64,000 nt of DNA from Ciona savignyi (lineage: Eukaryota > Chordata > Ascidiacea > Phlebobranchia > Cionidae): positions 304,522-368,521 of the forward strand of contig CH003203.1 of assembly GCA_000149265.1 (NCBI GenBank), read 5' to 3'. This document shows positions 10,506 through 22,985 of the stretch, piece by piece. The notes under the pieces are model-generated. The model saw nothing but the letters and a program-made list of their open reading frames with translations, had not been told where the DNA came from and ran no database searches. Each line of letters starts with the position of its first letter. Position 1 is the first letter of the stretch. Position numbers and translations under genes: made by a program.

Positions 10506-12372
10506 CTAGAGAGTGTCAACCACGTGTTTTACCACCAATATTTGTAAAACACATGTCGTATGCCATATATTCATGCTACAGGGTCCCTAACCACAATTTG
10601 TATTTTATACACTGAGTAGGTACTTTGTTTCTGCAAGCATAAACGCATGGGTCCCATAGTTATCAGACCAAACTTCTTTTCCATGTGTAGTTGAGAAAAG
10701 AATAAACGTCTTAAATTTACGAACATTTCACCACAAATGTTTTAAATTAAAGCTTGTTTTCAAGCGTGGTGGTAAAATAAAGCTAAATTTCCAAAATACC
10801 CCGATTTCATGGTTTCAGGGAATTCTCCAGGGTTTAGTAGATAAGTTTCTGTTTTACATATGTGGGTCATGTTATGTAACAATTTTTAAAGTTTTATTTA
10901 GTTTTGTCGACTCCTTGTTGGATATGTCAGTGCGATATGGCCTGCCTGTTAGAATCATAATTCAAGAACATATTTTCGTTTTTAAGGGAATTACCCTAAG
11001 TAAATGTTTTCTTTGTTTTAATTAATTGACTCAGAGTGTTTAATGGTCTAACATTTCACCAAATCTGATCAAAATTAGGGCAGCCGTTCAAGCGATATGC
11101 CCCAAAAAGATAATTTATTAGAAAAAAACTTTTGGTTTTTAACGTCTCAGGGGAATTCCCCTAGATTTATTACCCAACATTATAGTTTATGCCTATGTAA
11201 ACCATGTTCCCTTACAAATGTCAAATTTTTATTGCGATTCCATTACTCTTTCTGGTAGATGTCGTGGCGCCATGCCATTCATGTTGCTATCATGATTTGA
11301 GGAAAAAATCTTATATTTAGGGTATTTCATTAGGTAATCTTTTTTTGTTTTTGTTTTAAATGTTGAATCAGTGACTAATGCACTTACATTCTACCAAATC
11401 TGATTAAAATTGGAGAATCTGTTCAAGCGCTATCCCGTAAAAAGCTATTTTTTAGAAAAAAATACCGTTTTGATTTTTAAGCACTCAGGGGAATTTCCCC
11501 AAATTTATCACCCACAATTTTGATTTCTGCATATCTAGACCATGTTGTCTAACAAATGTCAAATTTATTTGCGATTCCATTACTCCTTTTGGTAAATGTC
11601 GGGGTGAAATGGCATGCTTGTCATAATCCTGATTTGAGAACAAAATCCTATTTTTTGGGGGTATTTCCCAAGGGATGTTTTTTATTTTCTTTAGGTGTTA
11701 AATAAGTAACTAATTACTTACATTTCAACAAATCTGATTAAAATTGGAGCAGCTGTTCAAGCGCTATGCCCAAAAAAGCTAAAAAATTAGAAAAAAATAC
11801 CGTTTAGGTTTTTAACGTATCAAGGGAATTCCCCTGGATTTATTACCCAAAATTTTAGTTTGTGCATATTTAGACCATGTGGTCTAACAAATGACAAAGT
11901 TTCATTGGGATTCCATTATCCTTTCTGTTAGATGTCGGAGCCACAATCCATGCCTGTCACAATCTTGATTTAGAAACATATCTTTATTTTTAGGGTATTT
12001 CCCTAGGTAAATATTTTGTTTCTTCTAATTGGTAACACAGTGGCTAACACGCTACTATTTTACCAAATTTGATCAAAATTGGAGCAGCCGTTCATGCGCT
12101 ATGCCCAAAAAAGCTAAAATTTTTGAAAAAAATACCGTTTTGGTTTTTAACGTCCCAGGTGAATTCCCCTAGGTATATTACCCAAAATTTTGATTTCTGC
12201 ATATCTAGACCATGTGGTCTAACAAATGACTAAGCTTCATTGCGATTCCATTATCCCTTCTGGTAGATGTCGGGAGCCACAAGCCATACCTGTCAAGCGT
12301 TTGACGAAAAAAAAAAGAAAAAAAAGCGGACAAAAACAATATGTGTCCCATTTTTCCAAATGGGACCCATAA
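10506..12372 (+). mobile_element. Hairpin-ended repeat element, copy 3
   Basis: It starts CTAGAGAGTGTCAACCACGTG and ends TCCCATTTTTCCAAATGGGACCCATAA. It has about five sub-repeats of ~330 bp. The flanking bases are A on the left and TTA on the right, with no clear target duplication. Confidence 0.75.
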
Positions 12373-12379
12373 TTACCTA

Positions 12380-12925
12380 CAAGAAAATTGGTAAATATTC
12401 TTGGTTCTGTCGTGAATTTTCCTGGCGTGATTTATTTATATTTTGCCACTGCATATCCAAAACATATTAGCTAACATCTAAAAAAGATTTAACTCGATTA
12501 GAGATATTCCCTTTCTTTTTCATATGGAGCATAAGTAAGAATGATCATTTGCTTCAGTTAGTATAAATTATTTGATTTTCCTGAAAGTGGCTAAAGATGA
12601 GTATGGGTTGTATGATCATGTTTTTTGTATTCAGATTCTCTATTATTTTTTTCGGTTTTGATAGTCCTGCTATTTCGTACACGTAATATTGTTTTTATAA
12701 TTGCTTAAGCATAATATAATTTTGGGGATTTTCTGGGGTCAACAGTGCAATTTAAAGTATAGTTGTCTATTGTTGATTGATGTAATGCATTTTTAAATGT
12801 CCTAAAAATTGGGGGTAAATATTCTTCTATAGTCCGGAGAAATCGACTTTTACGCCAAACTTTTTTCCTGATGTTTTTTTTCTATAAAACTCAAGATCGG
12901 GACCCGATCTGTTGCACCATCTGCA
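12380..12925 (+). repeat. Old dispersed repeat, copy 1
   Basis: This segment aligns by eye with about 43940-44670: TTTCCTGGCG…TTGCCACTGCATA, a GGGTATGGGTTGT-like block, GGGG…TTTCTGGGGT(C/A)AACAG, and CGGAGAAATCGACTTTTACGCC. It is too diverged for boundaries, and no coding frame is seen. Confidence 0.45.
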
Positions 12926-12926
12926 A

Positions 12927-13700
12927 GCCAGTTAGTCCGGTAGATTAGTCTGGTCGGTTGCATGTACGAAACTGGTCGCTAGCTACTCAGTTAATTGTGT
13001 CCTTGGGCAAGGCAGTTAACAGACATTACCTGAACCCAGCGAATTAATGGGTTCTACCAAATTGAAGAAATGTGTGAATCATACATCATACAAAACACAC
13101 TGCTGTAGATTCTTTCTTGTGGGCGACCTGCACTCCGCCCAGAATCACACTAGGGTTGCGTTTATTTCTATCAACGCAAATGTCTTTCTTTAATCAGCTC
13201 AAACGCGCAAATCTTTTACTTTCTTTGATGGCGGTTTTCTATAAATAAAATAAATACAATCAAAATATCGTCAGTAAATCAGTTCATAAAAGAATAACAT
13301 AAAACTTACCGACTGATTAGCTTGCAGGTATATAATGTAAGATTCGGTAGCAAATATCATTAACGTTCAGTGAGTTTCGGCACTAAGAAATTCAGTGGTT
13401 CAGTATAAACACAATAAAGGAAAAAAACGAGGAAACGAGGCAATAAATAAAGGCGTGTTCTGACGTCACGACCTTGTGGGAATGCCTGATCTGATATCAG
13501 GGGCAATCAAGGACGGCGTACCAACAGCATCAAACGATGTGAACTTAACTGCACTATAGAGATGTTACACTGCAATAGCTCCGGTAACCCGACGATGGGC
13601 TCGAGGTGATCTGACGATTGCCTGTGTGTTAACCCCCTTGCTTTTTCCATTCACGGAGATAAACATGAATATCCTATTCTATCCCATTCTATCCTAGATG
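12927..13700 (+). repeat. SINE copy, split by a 466-bp insertion
   Basis: The SINE head lies at 12927-13103 (AAACTGGTCGCTAGCTAC, TGTCCTTGGGCAAGGCAG, GAACCCAGCG, GTGTGAATCATACATC). Its tail resumes at 13570 (CTGCAATAGCTCCGGTAACC, TCTGACGATTGCC, GTGTTAACCCCC, then TATCC repeats). The two halves together make one complete SINE. Confidence 0.7.
13104..13569. mobile_element. Candidate solo LTR inserted in a SINE
   Basis: The insertion begins TGTAGATTC and ends GATGTTACA, giving TG…CA termini within a short TGTA/TACA inverted repeat, with CTGC on both sides as a possible target duplication. It contains a TATAAATAAA box and AATAAA signals, as an LTR would. A non-LTR explanation with a longer CACTGC duplication is also possible, since the ends overlap the flanks. 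Confidence 0.45.
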
Positions 13701-14376
13701 TTTTAACGTGTTTGCGTATTATAAGTTCCGCGTTGGAATGGAACCCATAATACGCTGAGTACAACTAGACCGACACGGCCCATGTTATAGTTTCATCTTT
13801 CACTTTCACTATTTAATTTATTATATTAGTTCTGGCCATGTACAAATTTGTATTCAAAACAACAATGCTTACTGTCATGACCTGTAGATAACCTAGGTCT
13901 TTATAATGGTTGTGGCGTGAATCAAGCTCATTATCGTCGCCTTACTAGTCCCGCACAACAAAAACAACCAAACAAACAAATTGCCATGTTGTCTGTAAAT
14001 GCATGTTCGGACGCACGTCTTGAACGGAGTTTAAACCGGGGTTAATCGAATCAAGTCCGATAACCAGCTAAATGTATGAATCACTGCGTAAGGATGTCCG
14101 GGAATTAAAAGACAAATATGAAGGAGAAATTCCACAGTCGCCAAGTTGCTTGGCAAACATCTATTGATGTCGACATCTTATTTGGAGTTACAATGGAATG
14201 CTTTATTTGCGGTTGCAATGGAAACAAATTTTAAACAAAATATTTATTTTAAATTTTCAAAGCAGCAGACTAGTTCAAACCTAAGTCTAGATTCCTATTG
14301 TAACTTATAGCCATATAATGGCAACTGCGGATTATATTTGGAATCTGAAAAGTACCTAACCACTGTTTACCGCAAC

Positions 14377-14447
14377 TGACGTCACGTCTTTTATGTACAT
14401 GGCTGGGGCGAATTAACGCTTGACTGGTTTGTCACCGGACTATATAG
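14377..14447 (+). promoter_or_regulatory. Gene A core promoter: CRE and TATA box
   Basis: A perfect CRE palindrome TGACGTCA lies at 14377-14384 and a TATATAG box at 14441-14447, 58 bp before the start codon at 14505. The arrangement CRE-like site / CTATATAGTTTCA recurs upstream of genes B and C, which supports function. Confidence 0.6.
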
Positions 14448-14504
14448 TTTCAACTCATGGCTAAGATTTACAATCTCAGAACTCATGTAGCTGTGAATTG
14501 TAAA

Positions 14505-17500
14505 ATGTTTTTTTCAAGGTCATGTTCAGCGTTGATTCGTCTAACGATTGTGTGTTTACTGTCTCTAATAAGAATGAATGTTATAGCTGGTAAGTAAGGT
14601 ATATGTTTACATAGTTAAGAAACTACGGAAAAGTAAACTCAATGTTTACATTCTGTTATAACAATAAGGATTTGCCAAAGTTCGTTAATAAAATAAAACT
14701 ATGAGGTGTACGGTTTGATAATTTCACGTGATTTGGAGAAGGTATCTACAAAAAACGATCCAGTTTGGTATTAATGTATTTATATCACGTATATATATAT
14801 ATATATATAACGTTTTACTTCAATAATCAATTCCAGTGTAAAGTGTTTGTGATAAACAATGATTTTCATATCGCATGTCACACAAATGTTATTATTCAGT
14901 GGAACCTTGGGAAACTGCCTGTTCCACTGGTTTGTTCATGACAAGCCTCGAACACAACGTTACTTTCCTCGACGACATCCGCGTGAATAAAACCCCTGTT
15001 TTATGCTTCTGGTCGCTGCAGGCTCCCGTTGATAAGGTAAGTGGGTGGGCTGATAGCACACGCATGCGTGCACTTGTTAGCCTTTTCCACTCTGGTCCAC
15101 GCTTTACCGCACACTTTTCTTCGTGACTTTATATCGTTCAACTTTCTTATTTTTGGCAAATATTGTAATTTCTCTTATAGAAATTACTATATTTTTTCGT
15201 GTTTCCCTTTTCCCGTTCCATAATTTGTTTTATTCGCTACTATTTATTACTAGACCAATAAATAAATAAATAAAAAAAAACTAGCTGCTATAACTAAGAT
15301 TCGTTTTTAGTCGAGTTGATCGACAGAATTTAGTCGTTAATGATGTGATTACTGTCAAAACAAAGTGGAAACTTGGCACAAGTGTTGTTATTCTTACTCT
15401 TGAACCGCTTTCCTTAAGTTTTAGTAAAACATGCACTTCATGTAAAATTATACTACGAGTTAATTTGACAAAACATGAAAATGTTTTCTTGTTTTTAATT
15501 TTGCAAATTACTTAAATAACAATTTGGATAAATAACAGATTGAATACGTAAAATATTACAATGTGGGCTGTACTGACTAAATTAATAAGTGGTCTTAATA
15601 ACACATTGAAAATGTAACATATAAATATTTTGATGTGGTTTATATAGTCCACAATATTAAGTGGTATCAATAACACATTGAAAACGTAAAATATAAATAT
15701 TTTGATGTGGTTTCAATTGACTACAATAATAAGTGGTGGAAAACGCACATTGAATACAGAATTTCAATGATATACTGCCTTAATGGACAATTCCTGGTGC
15801 CTTTAACTGCCCCAAGGTGCTTGATTATGGGTTTAAACCAGCAATGCTCTTTACCTGCCCACGATTAAACGCATTTGAATTACTCATTAACAATGTTAAA
15901 CATAAATATTTCTATGGATTATACTGACAGTATGTATAAACCTAAAATTCAATCTGACATAAATTCTTAGATAATCGAAGTTCGGTTTCAACGGTTTAAT
16001 ATTGGCTTCACCGACATATGTAACAACATGGACTATGTCGGTATTTACGACAACCACACCTTGGTGAGTTATACTCTTATAAAATGTTATGCAACTATTG
16101 AAATAAAGCAATATTACGTATCATTAAGAGCAATCAATTACACATTAGACATGTAGGTATATGTCGTAAAAACTATCGTTTGCTCTGGGATGTTAAAAGA
16201 CTGGTGCAGATTAATAATGTTGCGTTTTGTAATAAACAATTTTAAACAAGTTTCGTTCATAACTCAATGAAACTATTTTAAATATAAGAATTATTAAATG
16301 AATCCACTAAATCATTTTTTCCGTGGATAGTATGGAGGTCGGAACTACTGTGGCAGAACGAAACCCAGAGATTTCGTCTCATCTTCAAATTTAGTTGAGA
16401 TCCTTTACCAGGCCAGCGTCCCTGGGCGCCACAATTACTTTGAAATCAGTTGGAAAATATTGGGTGCGTATATATACGCATATTTATAAATATGTTGGGT
16501 AATACAGGGAAGTGTTAACATTTAAACGCAGGGGAACGTGGGAAATTGGTAGATTAACGTGGAATATTGGCAAATTACCTCACCGGTACATTAAAGTGTT
16601 ATTTTAGTTTGCCTATATAACGGATACTTCATTTTGACAGTTTTTTGTATGATTTAATATTTTAATTGTTTTAAGAAAAGTCAATCGTTATAATCGTAAT
16701 AATACATTTCTACCATTTGGCTACAGTTAAGTAAGCATCCGCTGTATTGTCATGGTGGCTTATATCGTAGGATAAGGTAATCAGGGGGCTTAACACTCGG
16801 GCAATCGTCAGATTGCCTCGCGCCCAACGTCGGGTTACCGGGCGATTGCAGTGTGTTGTGTATGATTCAAACGTTCTTTAAATTGATGAAACCCATTATT
16901 AATCTGCTGAGTTGAGGCAATGTCTGTTAAGTGCCTTGGAACAGACTAATCTATCGGATCATAGCAATGTGAAAACGAAACCGTTTATAACGAAGGCATT
17001 CGTGCGGCGCTCTGAACAACCTCTAAATATAATCTTTCATTAACTTGTTTTTTTGACAAATATGTTTCGAGATATCAACAAGTCAATTTTGCTGCAGATA
17101 AATGTCCAGGATTCGCGTGTTGGGAAGGAACTTGTATATTAAAGTCGCAACACTGCGATGGAGTAAAGGATTGCAAAGATGATAGCGACGAGATACAATG
17201 TGGTGAGTTTGATCTAATACCCCGAGGTGTGTTGGGTGAGGTTCTTTTGGAGTTAATACAGGCAAAAATTATATAACGCACCCAAGAGGCCAACAAAATT
17301 TAATTGAATTTGTGTCCTGTAAATTAACTTAAGAAACCTTTACAGAACAAGTGCATGACAACGAGGGCGGAACTATATTGGAAAAATCAGCAGAATGCGG
17401 AAAGACGTTTGTTGCTCCCGTATTCACTTGGGTGGGTTCTTTTATATTCACTTCGGTGGGTTTTCATAGGATCACTTGGGTGGGTTATTTTTATATTTTC

Positions 17501-20500
17501 TTTGGTGGATTCTTACCATTGTACGAACGCAAATCATAACATGGACTTTTATCCATCTCTTCGTAAGAAAGCCTGCCGAATAATTCATAGTGCGAGATAA
17601 CTACAAAACGTGTCCAAAAGGGCATTTAAAACAAGACATTGGCTAGTAATACAGGTAATAGGCAGGGCTTGTGCCGTAATTGACCCTGGATTTTCTTATT
17701 TCCTAAACAACAAACTACTATTCTACTTAACAATTCTAAAAAAATATAATAAATCGTTCGGTTATGCGGTGTCTCATTACTTCGAACAAAGTTGGTTTGT
17801 ATCGTTGTTATTAAAATAAATTGGTACTCGAATTAGTCATTTAACTTTAAGCTAAAATACGTAATCTGCATCAGAACCATCGAATTGTGGGCGGAAACGA
17901 AGCAATACCGGGTTCGTGGCCCTGGCACGCCGCGCTTGTCGATTCTTCTTCAGGCGATCTGTTTTGTGGAGGTAGTATCATATCACCGCGTGCCATCCTA
18001 ACTGCAGCCCACTGCCTGGAGCGGTTTAGCAGGTTTGGTGCATTGTTTAAATATCGGGGCCATATTTGTATAAGAAAATTATATAAAAACACCGCTGTGT
18101 AACAATGATCATGTATAGGAGTTTTGGAACAAGTTCATGGTTGATTAAAACTTTTAAAAACTGTGTTGTATATTGTAATAAAATAAAGCTTTTATACGAC
18201 TCCTAATAAATTTTAATAACTTGGAATTAACAAATCTTTGATCATTTTATTTTATCAGCAGCCCATCCTCGGTTAAAGTATACGTTGGACGATATGTTAC
18301 TGCTGGAAATAGGGGGGAAGCTTTGATGAACGTTGTGAATATTACCATTCATCCGAAATACAACCCTATGTAAGTTTGTTAATGTTAAGCTGTAGTCAGC
18401 ATCCATTTGTCAAGAGATGTTGCAAGATGTGCATTCTCGTAGAAGTTTATGTTTTTAACAATCTTAGCGTTCGTATTTAACTTCGTTAAGAAAAAAACTT
18501 AAAGTGGCAACTACCCGTAAGTTACCACGATAAATAACCAAAACGTTTTTTTTATGTTACAACACTTATAATGAAAAGAAACGAAAAAAAACTTACACAT
18601 TTGTGTAATTTAATCAACACATTTTATACAGAACACTGGACAACGACATCGCCATATTAAAGCTCGAAAAGTCGATTGTATATAACTCGACCATCCGACC
18701 GATATGTTACAACGACTTTGGTGCGGTATCCGAAGGAACAACTTGTGTTGCCACTGGGTTTGGCCTATTACGTAAGTTGTAGGTAATTCTCATCCTACAA
18801 GCCCAACCTCTCAGCCTTATGTTCCCATTGAAATTAATATTTTTCGTTTTTTAAGAATTCAATTCGGAACTTTACCCGGCTATGCTAAACCAAGTTCGAT
18901 TACCTGTGTTCAGCAATGCGGATTGTAACAAAGCGTATGCAGGATTCTTTAGCATACCAGAGCAACAGATTTGTGCAGGATCAAACCAAGGCGGCGTTGA
19001 CACTTGCCAGGTTGTTGATTTAGAGAGTTATGTATTCTATTTCTATACACATAACCAACAACCAATCCTTTGTCTCCATTTTGTTACAATTTACTAGTCT
19101 GCTACACATCTACTCTGCTTGCTTATATTACGGTTGGTAAGCATGTGTGGTAAATCGTAAAACTGGCAGACCGTCATTGCTGAATCGATATAGGTCACCC
19201 TTTCTGTTTTAATTTACCATTGTATGGTCGACCATCCTATTCGTAAAAGTACTTTTAATGACAACGGTTGCACATTGTTAATCTTACTCTATTCCGTACT
19301 TAAAGGGAGATTCCGGAGGACCGCTAGTTTGTTTGATTGGAGAGTCGACATGGCATCAAGTCGGGATAACCTCATTCGGGAAAGGATGTGGAAGTTCTCA
19401 ATTCCCCGGGGTTTATACCAGGGTACCGTATTATGCTGACTGGATCGATTCAGGTAAAAATAAGTTTTATCTGCTAAATAAAGTATTGATATGGTATACA
19501 CGTATAGGTTAAGGTAATCGTGTGTATCTCCGTAAAACGAAAAACGCACGGGGCACGGGTAATCATCAAATTACCGCTCACCCATCGTCATGTTACCCCA
19601 GTTAATGCATTGTGTTGTCTGTGATTATTTCTTTCCAATGACCAAAACCAGTCAGTCTACTTGGTTCAGGCAAAGGTTAATTGCATTGCACAAAGAAACA
19701 ACTGACTACCTAGCGACCAGTTGGAATATGCAACCCTTCGACTGAAAGGTGACGCATTTATCCACCAAGTTAATCGGTCAGCATAACTACTTAAAGGATA
19801 GGCATATTTATATTTTCCCCCTTAAATAAAAATAATTAATGGCGTTATTCAACGGAAAACCATCAGATTATTTGCGCTGGCGGGTAAACGAAATTAACAT
19901 TACGTTGTAGGATTAAGACATTTCTATTTTTAGTTTACTTAACATTTAACGCATGAATAGACTTGGTTAAGGAATACTAGAAAGAAGCGGATGATTTTTA
20001 TTAATTTGGCTTAGCCTCGAAATGACAAGTTATCCTGCCTGACTAAAACTTTATCCTGCATGATCAAACGATAATAAACAACATGTTAAACTAATAAATA
20101 ATTTACGCTGTACATAGACACTTTGAAATAACTCACTACCATATTTACAGTTATCAACCCTACAGTCATTGAGACAGTGACACTACCGGGAAAGTCGGAT
20201 GGTAAATTGAGTAAATGCTTTATTATTGTGTAACCCCTTTCTTAATTGTTAAGTCACCGTATTCCTAGTATAATTTATAAGGCTTGCAGTCAAGGATATA
20301 TTTTGGTCGAGATAACAACTTCCATTTTGTCTAAATAACCAACAATGACAGTTTATGCACGGAAAACTAGTTTTGTAATTTTCCATGACACAACCATTCA
20401 TATGTTACGTCATACATTGTTTATGAAAGAACAATGCAGAATTTTTTTTTCTAGCCGGGTAAATGTATCACAACCTAACTAATTTTTAGATTATCATTTA

Positions 20501-21809
20501 GCTTTTTATTTTTAAACCCGGTAGATGTATCAGAACCAAACTGCTTGTTTTCGTAACTTCTCACATAAAGTGTTAATGCATGTTACTATACATCCGTACA
20601 CATTTTATTACGCCTTTATGTTTGTGTACATTGTTACTGTAACATTATTGTTTAGGCGACATGTTTACTGGTAGGAGAAGATATAGTATCAACCCATCAC
20701 TAATAAAATATTCTTTTAAACACAGCTTCCGGGAATCGACCAGATACAACCTTACATAACGCAGTGGATACCACACTCACAAGCCGCCTTTTAGAAACCA
20801 CACTAACAAGCCGTCCTATTAATACCATACTAACAACTCGATCTTTAGATACCACACTAACAACTCGATCTTTAGATACCACACTAACAACCCGATCTTT
20901 GGATACCACACTTATAAGTCGTCACCCTTTAGATACTACACTAACAAGCCTCCCTTTAGATACTACACTAACAAGCCTCCCTTTAGATACCACACTAACA
21001 ACTGGTTCCTTAGATACTACACTAACAAACCGACTTTTGGATACCACTCTAACAACCCGGCCTTTGGATACCACACTCACAAGCCGACTTTTGGATACCA
21101 CACTCACAAGCCGACCCTTGGATACCCCAATTACAAGTCGTTCAGGCTATACTCAACACACCAGTGGCCCAGGTAGCATTGGACCTACATACACCGGTTC
21201 TACTTTCATGGATGCAACTAACTCTACTGTGCGAAATGCAAGTGATGCTGAGAGGTCAACTACTATAACAACTGTGTTAAAAATGACTACAGGGCTGATT
21301 GGCCAGTCTGGTAAGTTTGTTACGTAAATCAATTGTGATAGACTAGGACATACTACATCTTTCCCCTAGGAAAGAGAACACAGGGCTGTTCTCTAGTGCC
21401 CACAGTCGGGTTACCGAAAGCATTGCAGTGTAGTATGTATGATTGAGATGTTTCTACAGTTTTGATCATGCTTATACGTTGTGAAAACTATTACAAAGTG
21501 TGAATGAGCATATTGGCGTATGAAGCAAAGCGTGCTACCGGATTTCGAGCAGTTGCGGCCGTTATTACCGCAATGTTAATTATTTGGCGGTGAAACAGTT
21601 GTCGCAGTTATACATGGTGATTAGGGTGGTCATTTAACATAAACCATATATACGACATTGAACTTCCATGGCAAAAATCGTTTTGAATTACTCATCGATT
21701 TTAACAACCTTTAGATACTACGTCGGAGGCCAATATATTACTTTGCTGGAAAGACTTCCATCTGCTTGTATTCTCTGCAATTATTCTGTTACTATTGAGC
21801 TCATTTTAA
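14505..21809 (+). CDS. CUB-LDLa-trypsin membrane-anchored serine protease (gene A), 14 exons
   Basis: Exons: 14505-14589, 14900-15036, 15971-16063, 16331-16463, 17098-17202, 17346-17431, 17875-18032, 18262-18369, 18632-18771, 18856-19010, 19306-19453, 20151-20201, 20726-21310, 21715-21809. All junctions are GT-AG with matching phases, giving 692 residues. Residues 1-28 are a signal peptide; about 34-150 a CUB domain with four Cys; about 150-185 an LDLa module with six Cys and the acidic DCKDDSDE calcium motif; 217-450 an S1 trypsin domain. The activation site is NHR|IVGG, the triad is His259, Asp307 and Ser403 (TAAHC, DNDIAIL, GDSGG), and Asp397 sits at position 189, predicting cleavage after Arg/Lys. 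A Thr-rich stalk follows, with about 14 copies of a 9-residue repeat ([13 protein letters not shown]) from residue 481. The last ~17 residues are hydrophobic and end the protein, as in GPI-anchor signals or a tail anchor. AATAAA lies at 22013. The physiological substrate is unknown. Confidence 0.88.
16769..16955 (-). repeat. SINE copy, minus, in gene A intron 4
   Basis: Reversed SINE body: GGGCAATCGTCAGATTGCC, ACGTCGGGTTACCGGGCG, TGCAGTGTGTTGTGTATGAT, and GGCAATGTCTGTTAAGTGCC. Confidence 0.65.
19500..19790 (-). repeat. SINE copy, minus, in gene A intron 11
   Basis: Reversed SINE body with GGGTAATCATCAAATTACCG, CATCGTCATGTTACCCC, TGCATTGTGTTGTCTGTGAT, GGTTCAGGCAAAG and TAGCGACCAGTTGG, then the tRNA-like head GACTGAAAGGTGACGC. 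Confidence 0.65.
20767..21147 (+). repeat. 27-bp coding minisatellite, gene A stalk (~14 copies)
   Basis: In-frame repeat with consensus GATACCACACTAACAAGCCG plus CCTTTG, encoding DTTLTSRPL. One unit carries a 3-bp insertion (an extra His codon), which keeps frame. The first and last units are degenerate, while the middle ones are more alike, as expected of repeat turnover. Confidence 0.9.
21360..21440 (-). repeat. SINE fragment
   Basis: A short reversed piece (CCCACAGTCGGGTTACCG, CATTGCAGTGTAGTATGTAT) in the last intron of gene A. Confidence 0.45.
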
Positions 21810-22639
21810 CATTAAGTAGTGTGCAATATTTTGTTTCCATACCGCAATTTCTTCAGTATTTTAACCTTGTAGTACAGTTCAGCTTATTCATATGCAAATC
21901 CTTTTAAAAAATCGTTTTTTGTGGTTTCTTCAATATGTTTACCTTTTACGTTACAAGCGTATTAGTCGTGTCATGTATTTGAAATTTATTTGTTATACAC
22001 ATTACTTACATAAATAAAATTTGTACTATAGTCTTGTTTTGCAAGATATGCAGAAGGTAAGCAATGAATATGCCATAATCTTCAGTGTTGACAACCGCCA
22101 ATGCCTAGTCCTAAGGCCTTTTACTGGTGCGACCTACTTACACCCGAGTCCTTAACATGACTCATGACAAACAGTTTGAACGAGGTGATGTGCTCATTCC
22201 AGGTATCACTATGGTTGATGTGTAATTTCTTTATGCGTTGAACGATGAGCGATGATCAGCGGTTTTCTATTTAAAGTTCACCACAGCCAACCCCTATATA
22301 TTGGCGATAAATATACTTATAGTTTATGTTGCCACAGTAATTATCTGTCGGTTGGCAATAACAACGTACAATATTTATACCGATTGGCTACGATTGACAC
22401 GGACACTAATAAATCACACATTCCAGGAAAAATCAGTGAACTGGAATACCCTGATCGGTATCTTTATTTAAAGCTACATAACTCACTTAACGCGTACTTT
22501 CCGATCTTTTAAAACGATTTATATCAAAATCAGCTGCTGGCAAAGTCATAAAACTTAAGGAGTAGGTAAAGCGTTATAGGGTTGGAGTTGTTAATGAACA
22601 TATACAGTAAACTACAATATCTCCATTAACTCGACGGCG

Positions 22640-22985
22640 AGTAGCCTACGAGGTAATTGGACGGTTTTGAAAACCCCAACGTGTGTTTTTCCAATTCACG
22701 GAAAGGATAGGACAGGATATTCATATTTATTCCCGTTTATTGGAAAACGCAAGGGGCGTTAACACACGGGTAATCGCCAGATTACCGCGCGCCCACCGTC
22801 AGGTTACCGGAGCTATTACAGTGTGTTGTTTATGATTGAGACGTTCTTTTAATTTAGTAAAACCTATTAATAAACTGGGTTATCGGCTTACTGTCTTGTC
22901 CAAGAACACAACCGACTAGCTGGCAAGTTTCGAAACTACAACCCTACAACTGTAAGGTTACGCACTAACCCACCAAGCTAATCGA
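22640..22985 (-). repeat. SINE copy, minus, abutting an inverted SINE tail
   Basis: Reversed SINE (GGGTAATCGCCAGATTACCG, CCGTCAGGTTACCGGAGC, CAGTGTGTTGTTTATGATTG, CCAAGAACACAACCGAC). Immediately before it, a plus-oriented SINE tail (GAGGTAATTGGACG…TTTTTCCAATTCACGG) makes a local inverted repeat. Confidence 0.6.

Noticed and set aside
17083..17296. Minus-strand frames opposite the LDLa exon (also 30433-30636, 40623-40826)
   Set aside because: They are antisense shadows of a conserved Cys-rich exon that has proper splice sites on the plus strand in all three genes.
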